Assembly: GCA_019925095.2 (NCBI GenBank)
Contig: CM034392.1
Coordinates: 7,700,887-7,764,886, forward strand
DNA length: 64,000 bases
Reading direction: 5' to 3'
DNA from: Dendrolimus kikuchii
Lineage: Eukaryota; Arthropoda; Insecta; Lepidoptera; Lasiocampidae
This document shows positions 10,377 through 22,400 of the stretch, piece after piece (the stretch's first letter is position 1; every line of letters begins with the position of its first letter). A model generated the notes under the pieces. It was given only the letters and a program-made list of their open reading frames with translations. It was not told the origin of the DNA and made no database searches. The position numbers and the translations under genes are program-made.

Positions 10377-11517
10377 AGGTGATTTTGCGTGTTCTTGTGT
10401 TTTGTGATGTAAGTATGTGTGAGTGGGTGTGCATGTTTTTAACTTTAAATATGTGCATTGAGTATCACTATCTTTCGACAGAATCACCGACATTACCGTA
10501 GAGCCATCGCATCGTTTATAAATGGACCATTCTGTCAAACTTTTTAATCACGTTATGTAGACCCGTATAACTGCGCCCGCGCTCCTTACCGGACGAAACC
10601 AATCTGTACATTGGCGCAAGTGCCGATAACAGCCCAGTGTAATGGACCACTTAATACCTTAATATACCACATCCGATTATATCAAATTACAATGTTTTCA
10701 CACAAATATATCAATATCTATTCTTCACGTTTTCGAGAACAAATAAGGTATTTTTATTTTAAGTAATTTTTTAAATAATATTCGCGGTAAATAGATCCCG
10801 CAACTTGAATCAAATGTGCTAAATGTTACCATATTTCAAACAAGTGACATGTTGTTTTAATATTTGATGATGGGAAATTGCAAAAACAGGTATCGCCGTT
10901 ACAATTTTCAATTATATCAATCGATTAAGTAGCGGAAACTTTAATTTACACATGCATTACTCAATTACGCCCAGAACTTGCGAACTGTGTCAATTGCTTA
11001 ACTTTCACAAAATCAAACCGAAGTGCTCGTAATAGTTGCACTCGATTGACACCTTTCAAAATTTATTTTCGACTATTAGATAATTGTTTTATATGAAAGT
11101 GCATTTCTCGAATTGTTTTTAACTTTTAATATGCTAATGGCAACCTGATTTTACCACAGTGTAATAAAACGACATTAATACGAATTAATTAATAAAAAAA
11201 AATGCTTTATTATTTGTTACATGATATAGTTGCTATTAGCGATTTCTTCCGGACAATCTTCGGTTGTATAAGATCTGACATACGAATGGTCACCCAAATT
11301 TCAATAGAGATATATAGTAGTAGATATAGTTTGGGATCCCATGATCAAAACTATTAAAACCCAAACCCAGCAAAAAATCAACTGCCTGACCTCAAAACAC
11401 TGTGAGCTCTTTCTGCGTGCACCGGACCACAATCAACTTGATTGACAATTTCTTTTTTATTTATATCCCGCCCATTTTAATATTGTATAAAATTATTAGA
11501 GCTGTTTTCTGGAGTTT
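10377..11517. other. No gene seen
   Basis: AT-rich non-coding sequence. 10560-10640 is slightly GC-richer, but no family was recognised. Confidence 0.5.
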
Positions 11518-11815
11518 CTTGCGCCGCTTCTTCTCTTCAAGCCACAACATATTGCGAAGCTGTGGTAAATTAGATTAGGCTCCCATAGAGTAAATAATAA
11601 CCTTAAACAAAATTAAAACAAAATATTAAAATGGAACAAGTTGGCGGTAGGCTAAATAAAACTTTAACAAACCTCGTTGACACCTGATATCTGTGTCTTC
11701 CATGATCACGGCTACTGAAAAGTGGCCGAAACGTAGGAATAATAAAAATTAAATAAATTACCGCGCTTTAAACCGTTAAAACGTAATTTAATTATGTATA
11801 CTACTCGCGAAAACT
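11518..11815 (+). repeat. Dispersed repeat L, copy 2
   Basis: Starts ttgcgccgcttcttctcttc, then gtggtaaattagattaggct, then gatcacggctactgaaaagt, and ends near tactcgcgaaaactta. It matches 31532-31815 almost block for block. Confidence 0.75.
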
Positions 11816-12000
11816 TAATAAAATTTTATTTCATTTTTAATATTTTCATGTTATATTTTATCCTATGAATAACTTTTATCTGGTGATTAAAAAATTGATC
11901 CTTAGTTTGTGACGCTATTGCAATGGAATGGTACTTTGAAATAGCAGAATTGGGCCCCAGATAACTGCCTAAATCGCACTAATACCGACATTTGAAAATA

Positions 12001-12084
12001 CATACATACATACATAACTTCACGCCAGTTCCCTCGCGGGGTAGGCACGAACAACAACACAACAACAACAACAACAACAACAAC

Positions 12085-12120
<36 letters not shown>

Positions 12121-12137
12121 CAACAACAACAACAACA
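12001..12137 (-). mobile_element. Short SINE-like insertion with (CAA)n, 13-bp target duplication
   Basis: acatttgaaaata is present at 11988-12000 and exactly repeated at 12138-12150. Between them are (catac)n, cttcacgccagttccctcgc, ggggtaggcacgaa, and about 80 bp of CAA/CAACA repeats. In reverse it ends like the element at 7460-7570 (ggcgtgaagttatgtatgta). Poly-Cys, poly-Val and poly-Asn frames here are products of the CAA tract. Confidence 0.8.
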
Positions 12138-12150
12138 ACATTTGAAAATA

Positions 12151-12845
12151 GAACAATCAAATATAAAGTGGTAAAGCTTTGTTCCCACGGTGCGTATCAC
12201 TCGTAAATACGTCGACGCTATGGCGTGTGCGATTCTCATTACGATACGCTTCCGCAATTAGTGATGGGATACGCTTTGGCTTTCAAGCTACCAGCACTAA
12301 TGCCGATACTAATCGGCGTAAACACGACAGCATTTACCGCGGTTACTTGTAGACAATATCGCCAAATTGTATTTAAAGTTCGACAAAACGACTACGTAAT
12401 GACCGCTTTCAACAATGTTATTGACAGCTTTACGTAGAATTATTACATAGGACTACGCGACATTTTACAGAATGGCATACACTTTAATAATTCTAACCGT
12501 ATCTGAATTGATTTTAAAAATGTCTGTTGATATTTCTTTGTTTCATCAACCCCTGACAGTTACACTAAGTATTATGTAATTCCCTCTTACATTTTTATTT
12601 TAGTATTTTAACGCTCATGACACTTGTCTACAGAGCCTGATCTGTATGTAGCCTAGAGCAGCGGCTTTCGAAGGTTTCGTACGACGAACATGATAAGTAG
12701 CAAAATAAAGTGCAACTTTATACTATGTGTTACATTTATTTAGTTCCATAGTTGTTCTTGTCATGTTTTCTTTTTAAAGTTAATAATTAATTTTGTTATG
12801 TGCCCTCTTATTTCTAAACGATACAATCGACCATTTCAATCTCCA
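12151..12845. other. No gene seen
   Basis: A 70-codon frame at 12225-12437 looks like random sequence, and I recognise no domain in it. Confidence 0.4.
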
Positions 12846-13030
12846 TAAATATTGTAAACGCGAAAGTTTGTAAGAATGTATGGATGTATATTTGTTAAAC
12901 TACAATAATATAGCTTACATATCAGAATAACACACAGGCTATAATTTATAAAGATATAGTGTGAATTATCCAAAATATAACGATTTGCCATCAACACGTG
13001 GGTGAAACCGCGGGTGCAGTTAATCTAATA
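12846..13030 (+). repeat. Eroded Helitron-like or related element
   Basis: It has the lepidopteran pattern 'aaacgcgaaagtttgtaaga', a gtatggatgta tail-like run and a final gtgggtgaaaccgcgggtgc. The CTAG end is no longer intact. Confidence 0.4.
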
Positions 13031-13086
13031 ATATATTTAACCTTAAAAATACGAAATTTGTATTATTAAAAATTAAAAATATTTCA

Positions 13087-13291
13087 CATCTATCTGTATG
13101 AGCAGTGTTTAAATTATTTAAAGTAATTTAAATTTCAGTATGTGCTAGCACAATAGAGAGGGAGGAAGACTCCTCCCTCCCTAGTATGACGTCACGTATT
13201 TTGAAATTGCATGAATATGACCAGTTATGACAAGGACGGGGAGCGGTCAAAAATCATGAAATTCGTGTGATGTAATTTGTGGATGGACCCT
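13087..13291 (+). mobile_element. MITE M, 3' portion, copy 1
   Basis: Shares gagcagtgtttaa, gggaggaagactcctccc, gacaaggacggggag and the right end tgtaatttgtggatggaccc with 37112-37534 and 49472-49649. The left terminal inverted repeat is missing. A small perfect hairpin (GAGGGAGGA-agac-TCCTCCCTC) lies at 13158-13179. Confidence 0.7.
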
Positions 13292-16200
13292 AACTTCATG
13301 ACACGTATATACTTATTTACATATGTATGTTTGTAAATGAACAGAATCTACGTCTTAACACTTATCTATTCCATTTTATACTGTATCCCAATACAAATTC
13401 AAAGGTTACACAATGGAAACTTTGTGGAATGCTCTAGTAAAGCGTTGTGACCCGTTATTATATTTTTGAAACTATCATAGTCTAATGTATCTTTACAGTC
13501 ATAAAGTATCGTTAGAATAGTAATACATATAGGTATCGTAAGAAAATCAAGAGCTTGCTTAAATTATATAAGTGCTATAATCTTTTACTCGCCTCATTAA
13601 CTCCATAATTTAAAACCTGAGCACAGTAACGACTCAGACACCAACGCTCCCAAAAACGCCTTCTAAGATTACTCTAAAAAAAAAATAACGAGATTTCACA
13701 ATCATAGAAGACATGCTCTTCTAACTATTGGTTATTTGATCCGCTGTACCAATTAAAACTGGCGCATAGAACTCTGAGTTGCCAGCTAGCTGTTTTTTAT
13801 CCGGTATTATCATTTTTACTCTTGACACTTCGATGATTCATATAATAAAATATTTTTGTTATTAGTCTTTTTAATATTGATTGTATATTTAACATATATT
13901 TAAGTTAAATATAGGTATTGCGGTGTAGCGAAATTATATTCTACGAAAAATTTTTTTTTTAATGTACAACTAGTCATATTTGTACATAATAATAAGTCGT
14001 ATATTTAATGAACAATTTATTTATTATTATTTACTATTCACTACTAATAATATAGAGAAGTATGACATTTGCTTTTTAGAAGACACCAGAGCAAATTAAT
14101 CCAAAATAAACAGTGTCAAATAAAGTCAGTTTTGTTTTTGGTTTTTATTTTGCTGTCATATTATTACATGACTATGAAATTTAATATTTTTTTTTGTGTA
14201 TTTTATATATAATGAAAGCTCTTTCAAAATATAGAATATAAAATATGTCAGAACAGTCTCCACTGCTTTTTGTGCGCAGTTTATAAAACTAGATTAAGAA
14301 ATAATGGTTGAGCATGCGATGTATGTACGTGATGACCTTTTCTAAATAAGACACATTCACAAAATCTAACGCACAGGTTTTATAATTTCGTTCACAGTAA
14401 AGTTCAGTGAATAAAGCGAGTTGCGGCAAATATTGCCGAAAAAAGGAATGTGGTTTTCATTACAATTGTCAATGAAAATTAAATATTATATGACTACGTA
14501 AATATCAGACAGGAAATTGTATACATTTTAAATATACGGTCCGTATTATTCGTGCAACGAGGAGACAAAATAATGAATGTATTTGTGTCGATTTTTTATT
14601 TATAGATATTTCAATCTATAAACCTGGCAACTCAAAATACACCAGATACAAGAGGACGTACAATTAGTTATGACCGATTTACTTCCCAGTAAGCAAGGCG
14701 TTAATAAGGTCTTTGTAGGCGGCTTAGTGTCGAAATCACCTCAATATCAATGTAGATATATGTACTCGATAACGAAATACAAGTTATACGTGTGTTGTAA
14801 CTTGAAAGTGTACGTTGTCGTTGGTTAATCTTATCAGTTATTTACATGAGAAACTTACACATCAAGAATTGCAGAGATGATAATTGAACACAGCGTTTGG
14901 ATTATAATTATATTTCAAGAGAAATGACTGTGAAAACGAACACAGACGGACGGACATGATGATTCCATACCCGTTTGCACAAAATGTTTGCCGAGTAAAA
15001 AAATATTTTATCTTTAATTTAAGCTTATGGCATATATAACAATTTTTCGACAAAAACCTGGGTGAATCTCCGGCGCATATCATTGACCGCGAGATTCATT
15101 AGTTGCTAGATTCATTAATTTTAGCTACAATATAAATATCATCAAAGTGTTATAAACAAGGCACTGGTGATATGAAAATTCTTATGAAGATATAGAACTA
15201 AAAAGTGGGTGTCAACTTCGACACACAATTGGAGTTTACTACCTTAAGTACGAAGTGAAAGGTATGCAAGGTACGTTAGCAGAAAACGTATGGCTTTTAA
15301 GTTAACGCTTGTATTAATTTCACTCAGAAAATTTCCAAACCAGGGGCGTTATATGAAAATCGATTCTTAAGACCAATAATGCGCACTGGAGATATCTACT
15401 TTCGAAGCAAAAGTAAAAAATGATGTCCTAATAGACTCCACGCAATAATTATAATTGATTTCCACTTCATAATTAATTTCTATACATAATCAATTGTTCG
15501 AACTCTTAGTTCACACATTGAAAAGGTCATGAACATTATCAATCTTCACAAAGCTCACCGCTTATTAATTTTTGATCACAATAGAAAACAATACGCGTCT
15601 CACAGACATCAAAATAATTAATTTAATTTACTGAATATTCTTTTACAGCCACTAACGAAGCAAGAACGGTACTTTCAAAAATCACGCCATTAATCCCGGC
15701 CGGTGAACAATTTCGGCTCTCATTATCTAATTTGAGTGGAATTTAATGCAACAATGACTGGCTGTTAATTTCATTACCACCCACGGTTGTAGAAAAGTCC
15801 CTCGGAACTCCCGCAGACCGTCGATTAATTAATGTGCCGGTCAAACCTACTGTTGAATTTGTTTCGTCACTTCTGTCTCAGGCGTATCCCGCTTTCGGTA
15901 CTTCTACTACTAATTGCCATTATTAAAAAAACCCATTTGTATTATGTAAACTAGTGTTATAAAACTCTAATTTGAATATTTATTGTGTTTCGGCTTCTAG
16001 TTATTTTTTCATTCAACTTTAAAAGTTGTTTATTAATTATGTTACACATATGTTTGTCTATGCTTTGATGTATTATAAAGATTTATCTGTCTGTCTTATC
16101 TCACGATGATTTTGTTACTGTTATTGCTCGGAAGTAAGCCAGTAACATATAAGTATTAAATTATTAGTGATTCAAGAGTTTATCTAGTATTTTTTAGGAT

Positions 16201-16396
16201 ACGTACTCTTTGTACTTTTAGGTCCGACTTCCCATTCATCACATAAATAAAAGTTATATATCAACTAAATTATAACTTGACTGCATATAAAAGTGAAATT
16301 ATTGAACGATTTATATATACAAGTGTAATTTTTAAGGCTTATATATCGTACCCTTTAAATAACTTTCATCTGGTTATTCAAACAATAATCTATCTA
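13292..16396. other. No gene seen; possible conserved non-coding part at 15640-15910
   Basis: Mostly AT-rich non-coding. 15640-15910 is more even in composition and has several ATTAAT/TAATTAAT sites, which are homeodomain-type cores. It lies about 3.3 kb upstream of the fng start, so an enhancer is conceivable but unproven. Confidence 0.35.
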
Positions 16397-17419
16397 TCTA
16401 TACTATAATAAATCTGTAAATGGTTCGAGTTTGTACAAAGCATTTAAAAATGTAAAAAATATCAAGGGGCTAATTCGGACCAGCAGATTCCGAAAATACA
16501 ATTTTTAGAATTTTTGTCTCTGTCTGTTTGCTAGAGCATCTAGTAAAAACTACTGAATGGATATAAATGAAATTCGAAACGGAGCTAACTTATATCACTG
16601 CATAACTTGGATACTTTTTATCGCGATAAATAACGTCGTTTTCGAGTGATAGACGAAAGTAGCGAAAAAGATGGTGCTGCGATCGCATCTATTTTGGAAA
16701 CTACTGAACGGATATGAATGAAACCCGACATTAAGCACTTATAACCCGAGTTAACATATAAGATACATTTTATCCCAATAAATAATGTTGTTTTCTTAAA
16801 ATGGACGGATTAGCAAAATAGATGGTGCTGCAATCACGATATAGACCACCATCGCTGTAATTCAATAAGAAATACGTTGTCATGTTGTCCATATGTGATT
16901 CATTACATACTAGGTACTTCCAATCAGGTTGGCTTCGACTTTTCTTTATGTTTTTCTGTGCATATGTCTACATTATATTGACTTAGGAATTTTTGGCGGG
17001 AACTGAAAGGGGACGTTGTGCTGTGCAGTTTTATTTTCTAAAAATGTGTAAAATTACTCTAAAATGAACAATAGTTGTAGGATATTGATAGTTTTTGAGT
17101 AGTAATTATATATTTTTGCGAGAAATGTGAACTATATAGCCAAATGTGGCCTTTCGAGTTTTCACAAGAACTCCATTGAATGACGTCGATTGTAGCCTAC
17201 AATACAACGGCGCCTGGCTTAAAGGCCTACTTGCCAAGCCTTAAACATAAATATATATATATATTGACTAAATTTGTTTATAATTGTAGTGAATTAAACA
17301 TGAAACTAAAGTATTGAAGGTTTATACATATATAAAACACTTAATTATTTTTTATGAAAGTGAGCATAGAGCTACTAAACAGGGTTTTTCACACGGCGTA
17401 GACGTAGGAAAAACTCTAG
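16397..17419 (+). mobile_element. Helitron-like element D
   Basis: Begins TCTATACTATAATAAATCTG after an A and ends gtaggaaaaactCTAG before a T, giving TC...CTAG in an A^T target. Its first 200 bp and last 45 bp match, in reverse, element C at 18117-18592. No long ORF, so it is non-autonomous. The exact 5' T could be one of several TC repeats at 16389-16398. Confidence 0.7.
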
Positions 17420-17909
17420 TCCTTAATACAATTTTAAAGAGTAAAATAATAATGCATGCTTCGCTTTCAGAGATCTAAAATTTTGAAAATTGTCATCTAT
17501 AGAAGTAAAAAATCAGTGTCCATCCATTTAAACTTTTGAACCTCAGTCTAATGGAAAAATGGTCGATGAAAAGTCTCTAGTCTGCGAGAGCTCTCACAGT
17601 GGTCGGCAGTCAGTGGTGGTACCCACCAACCGCACCAAAAATGGCGTATTGTGCGCCAATAGAAACAAATTAGGACGATGACACCGTCAATTTCGGTCGT
17701 GATTCTGTAGGCTCGTGTTTGTGGTTTGGCTTAGTATTTTGGAGTTATATAAAGTAATATTACATTAGAATAATAGGATATAATCAGCCTTTTTAATTAA
17801 ATAGATAGTAAATTAGCTGGTAGTTAGATGTAGTTAAACATGTAAATAATGTAAACGTAGAAAAAACCTCTGACTTAAAATACAAAGAGGAAGATGCGAT
17901 TTAATAAAA

Positions 17910-17965
17910 AAAAAATACAACATTAATATTTTCTTAAGTTTTCGCGACTTGTATACATAATAAAA
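17910..17965 (-). repeat. Repeat L end fragment
   Basis: attttcttaagttttcgcga followed by cttgtatacataataaaac is the reverse of the repeat L 3' end at 31780-31830. Confidence 0.5.
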
Positions 17966-18116
17966 CATTAGATCAAATTGTAAATTTTTTGGGTATTGGA
18001 ATTTTTCTATTATAACCTATGCTTGTAAATTAAAATTGTGATCCGTGTCATTTTTTTTTATTATTCTTTTATCTAGAGGCCTTCTTAATTATTACTTCCT
18101 TTAATTTTATTTTTTA

Positions 18117-18592
18117 CTAGAGTTTTCCCCGTGGCTACGTCGCGTGAAAACCCCTAGTTAGTAGCTCTATGTTACTTACATAAAAACTTAATTTTCTGTT
18201 TCTTGTTAAATTCACTATAATAACAAAGAAACTAAATCCATATAGTCTACACAACTGCCCAGCAAAACATAGAGGCGAGTCGAAGCCAAGCTGATTTGAA
18301 GTAATATAATGAATGACATGTTGTTTATGACAACGTAGGTAGTACTCGTAGTTGTTACTTGATGCTCTAACGAGTCGAAGCCAACCTGATTTGAAGCAAT
18401 ATAATGAATGACATGTTGTTTATGACAACGTAGGTAGTACTCGTACGGTAGTTGTTACTTGATGCTCTAAGACAAAAATTCTAAAAACTGCATTTTCGGA
18501 ATCTTCTGGACCCCTTATTCCCCCTGATGTTTTTCACATTTTTAAACACATTGTACAAACTCGAACCATTTACAGATTTATTATAGTATAGA
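18117..18592 (-). mobile_element. Helitron-like element C
   Basis: On the + strand it opens CTAGAGTTTTCCCCGTGG and closes ttatagtataga, reading TC...CTAG on the minus strand with A and T flanks. It is a short relative of element D in opposite orientation. Its end lies less than 0.6 kb from the fng start, so it is part of the near-promoter landscape. Confidence 0.7.
18276..18470. repeat. Direct duplication, 95 + 100 bp
   Basis: cgagtcgaagcca starts at 18276 and again at 18371. The two copies differ by two substitutions and a 5-bp insertion (cggta). It lies inside Helitron-like element C; a single related copy is in element D at about 16860-16960. Confidence 0.9.
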
Positions 18593-18839
18593 TAGATTTA
18601 TATGAAACTGAAAGATTTTTTCTAACATATTTTTGCAGTACACTCAGCAACCTTTCATAAGGAAGCAATTAATTACTGTTCATTCTCTACAAAACCCGTC
18701 GACACTGACAATCTATTTAGCAGAGTCACGCTTCATCAATTGGGCTTAAACGAACTATTGATACCAAAAAAATAGCTTCTTGTGGTGCATAAAATTGGAA
18801 TAATATAAGATATTGTAGTTCAGCATGTTGTGGGGAACA

Positions 18840-19178
18840 GTAACTTGAATTATTGACAAGGTGTCGCCGCCGGGCGGTAGTGCAGGCGGCAGACAGGCGC
18901 ACGCGCAGGTAGACCCTTGGTACACAAGAGAAAGGGATATCGTAGAGCTCGCTCACACCACGTGGTGGGGCTGCGGATACCGAAGGCGCGGGCGTATGTT
19001 CGCTGCCTGTGCTACATTTTTATTTAGTTTATAACCGTTCCTCGGTGCGATTCAGCGTCTTGCCGTTAACGGTATTCGTAAACTGTTTACATAGTGTTCC
19101 GATAAAAATTACAACAGATGAGTGAAGTGCTGTGGTCCTCGCGAGCTGATAAGCGCATTGGCGCTGAAAAGCTTTGGC
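18840..19178 (+). promoter_or_regulatory. fng: Probable fng promoter and 5' leader
   Basis: GC content and CpG frequency rise sharply here compared with the flanks. A TTTATAA at 19028-19034 sits about 24 bp before a TCAGC (19052-19056), an initiator-like word, so a TATA/Inr promoter near 19050 is plausible. A perfect 12-bp palindrome CACCACGTGGTG with an E-box core lies at 18956-18967. No transcript data support this; the call rests on composition and position before the first coding exon. Confidence 0.45.
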
Positions 19179-19201
19179 ATGGGTGGCCGCAGAATGTTTA
19201 A
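19118..19201 (+). CDS. Upstream ORF overlapping the fng start
   Basis: ATG at 19118 opens a 27-codon frame that ends at TAA 19199-19201, beyond and out of frame with the fng ATG at 19179. Its start context (-3 C) is weaker than that of the fng ATG (-3 G, +4 G). If it is in the mRNA it could damp fng translation by leaky scanning. The peptide itself has no recognisable features. Confidence 0.35.
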   Translation: MSEVLWSSRADKRIGAEKLWHGWPQNV

Positions 19202-19472
19202 AGCTGCAGCTGTGCTGATAACTCTCGGATACTGTAGCTTATTAGTATACCAGGGGGGAGTTTCGTTCAACTTCCAAGAAAGTCGGCCGGGAGCAGTGCA
19301 GGTGTCGGACTTGTCGATCGAGCCGGTGACAAAAACAAACGTTTATGATAGTGGACTAAACAAAAACATAACTTTGGACGATATTTTTATTAGTGTTAAA
19401 ACAACAAAGCATTATGCGAATACAAGGCTGCCGATTATTTTGAAAACATGGTTTCAATTGGCGAAGGAGCAG
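19179..19472 (+). CDS. fng: fng coding exon 1
   Basis: Encodes residues 1-98: start, membrane anchor, stem and the first catalytic strand ending [11 protein letters not shown]. Donor GTAACA at 19473, phase 0. A second in-frame ATG at 19194 (residue 6) could also serve as the start. Confidence 0.93.
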
Positions 19473-22400
19473 GTAACATTTTTAACAATAATAATTTTGC
19501 TATTGGATGTATTCTGTTGGATAAGATTAATCCAATTAAAATTAGAAATAGTTTCATCATCCATTTAGAGATAGATAAAGATGAATTAAAACCTACTTCA
19601 ATAGGTAATATTCATGTTTAAAACAAACTTTAACAAGGAATATGCATGTAATTCAAATTCGAGCCATTTTTATATGATGTCTTTATTGCTGTAGACTTGC
19701 ATGTCTTACGTTATTTTTTTATTTAATTCATTCAATTTATAGATTTTAATTGTTAAAAATACGCACGTTATTTAAAATCGCAAAACGCAGCGCTCTTGAT
19801 CAAATGGAAACGTGATGTCATTTTTCCATTTGACATTTTCAGATTGTCAACAAAGGGCACGTTCCTCTTGTTACTTACAACGCTCCAAAACTCAATTGGA
19901 ACGGATTAGGGTGCGTTAATGTCATAAACAACGAAATACACAAATGTCGTTGGGTGTTGTATAGTTTATTTGAAAATTGCGCCTTTGTGAACGTATCCAT
20001 AGAGATAATTAATACTCTGTGGTCAACGCCCACTTCGACCCACCTCTTGACATGGGTTGTTGTGAGCGCTGCGTGATCGAAAATAATGATGTCATTAGTG
20101 ACGTTTTCGCGGCGACCATAACGACTGTGGCCGGTATGTGGAACAGCTGAATTTTGAGCGTTGTGAGCCACAGAAGGAACTTGCCCTGAGAATGAAATAC
20201 GACGTCATCAAAACCCCGCGAAAATAATGGGGATTAAATAGCTCAAATTTATGCGAGATGTTTAATTTCCTTTTTATCAGAAATGATAAAACGATGTAAA
20301 TAATGATATAAAAATATAACATGTAATAATTAAAAATGTAATATAAGGTTGATTAGCATTGGTGTCCCAAAGCTTTTTGTTTCGGAGATCGCCAGCCATA
20401 TTTTTTCAATTTTATATTGATCTCTTTGATATGTAATATATTTTATTTTGGAAATACATCAACTTTAAATATGTGTGTATTTTACTGTTGGCCTAGTGCT
20501 TGCTACTCAAAAATATATACATTGTAGAATTAATTTATAACTGTATTTCAGGTTATGGTTCGATTCTTGGAGGTCTATATAAATTACTTTCGATATCATT
20601 GATATAGAACATGTTGCCATAGATTTAATCAGATCGATTATCCTGTAACAATAGCGACTTATGGCCGCTTCCGCTTCTTACTATTTATTAATTTCCCTTA
20701 CCATCGGTTGAATCTTACATGTATGGAGCTTATGTCAAATTTTAACCGATAGTAGCGCAAATGAACGGTTTGCTAGATATAGGAACGGGCATTTCGGGAA
20801 TGTTTATAATGGAGCTTCGTAACTTTTATACAGATAATAACAATTGTTTTTAAAATTTTTGCAAACATAACTGAATAATAAATACCAAGAAAGGAATAGA
20901 GTAAACAGATTTTCCGGTTGACTAATGTATTTCACACATTTAACGGTTTGGAGAATAAATATCAAACGTTATATTTAAATTACTACAAATCCAGATTTAT
21001 AAACATTTGATCAAGATACTTTAAAGAAATATTATGCCTTCCAATCAAATAAATTTTATTAATCTCTAAATTAAATTAATATTTGACCAATCAATTAATC
21101 AGTAGTTAAACTGCTATTAAAATTCCGGGCGGTTATCATGCAAATTTTTATCAATCGCAGCTCACTAGTTCACACGTTGCAGACCAAAATATGTATACCA
21201 GGAATCCGATGACATCATATAGTGATACCAGGTTTTATTTTAATAAAATCCTCATAAGAAGACAGCCTGCTGAGTTGGTTTTCAATACAGTATCCAATAA
21301 ATCTTCTTTAAACACATTACATTTATTCTCAGCGGGTGCTATATGTCTTTTGGGGTCAATATTGCCATTAACTTCAGAACCGTTTAAATGACAATTTAAT
21401 TTACACCCATACTTCGTAAGGTCGTTAACGATATCAAGTCCAAAAGGTAATAAAATGTTAAATGTATTATATATTATGAACAGTTAATTTTCTAATCATC
21501 ATATGGCAGTGTGTTTAAAATGAATATAATATTAATTAAAAGTGAACCATATTTTTAGGATAATTATTATATATATTACAAAGAAACCTATTTATAATTC
21601 CCGGCATGGATCCTGAATGGTCCGCGAAATAGTAAGGACCGCTTTACACATTAAGGCTTGGTTCCTATATCTTACTGACCATACATTTGCCTTACTATCG
21701 GTAAAAAAATTTACATAGAAGTAATGTCAAAATTTAACTGATAATAGAGCAATTGAATGAATAATAAGACATAGGAACAAGCCATAAACGCAGCCAATGA
21801 GATGCGATTTATCGACATATCGATAATAATTTACGTTTTTGTCTCTTTACTCGAAAGAAACTACTTCGAAAAAGATCCGAAATTTCAGCGTAGGCCAAGG
21901 TTGTCGGTCAAGAATCGTGCCGAGGATTATACTAGTATTTATATCAGTGATTGCAGCCGTGTGGACGACATAGTTTAAGTTTCAATGTCTAATACAGTAT
22001 ACATTAGGAACAAAAAAAAATAAAGCTAGATGTAAGTGATTAGAGTGAACAAAACAAAGCTGTTATGCAAAATGTTTCTGTGAAATCGTCCACTTAAAGA
22101 TAAGAGTCTCGCCTCACCGGTTTTTAATGTTTAGAGAAATAAAATTGATAATATTTATGACATTTTGTAACACACTTTTATTAGAAGTGTCTGTGGTGAA
22201 TGTTAAAGGTTTCCGCGATTACTTTACTTTCAAATTTTTTAATTAATCTTAATTTAAGATTTCACTCCGTATGCTTGTCTATCTACAACCTCAGATGAAA
22301 TAAAATTATAGACTGAGCCCACGTGAACAAAAGCGTCAAATGTAATATACACTTAGTAAACTTATGTAATATACATGTAGTTTGCGTCTTTGTGATTAAT

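Noticed and set aside
11902..12257. Poly-Cys / poly-Val / poly-Asn ORFs
   Set aside because: Caused by the CAA microsatellite within the inserted element.
19122..19178. GTG at 19122 as the fng start, adding 19 residues
   Set aside because: The codon is GTG with an in-frame TGA directly before it. The ATG at 19179 has a good context and gives a normal type II anchor.
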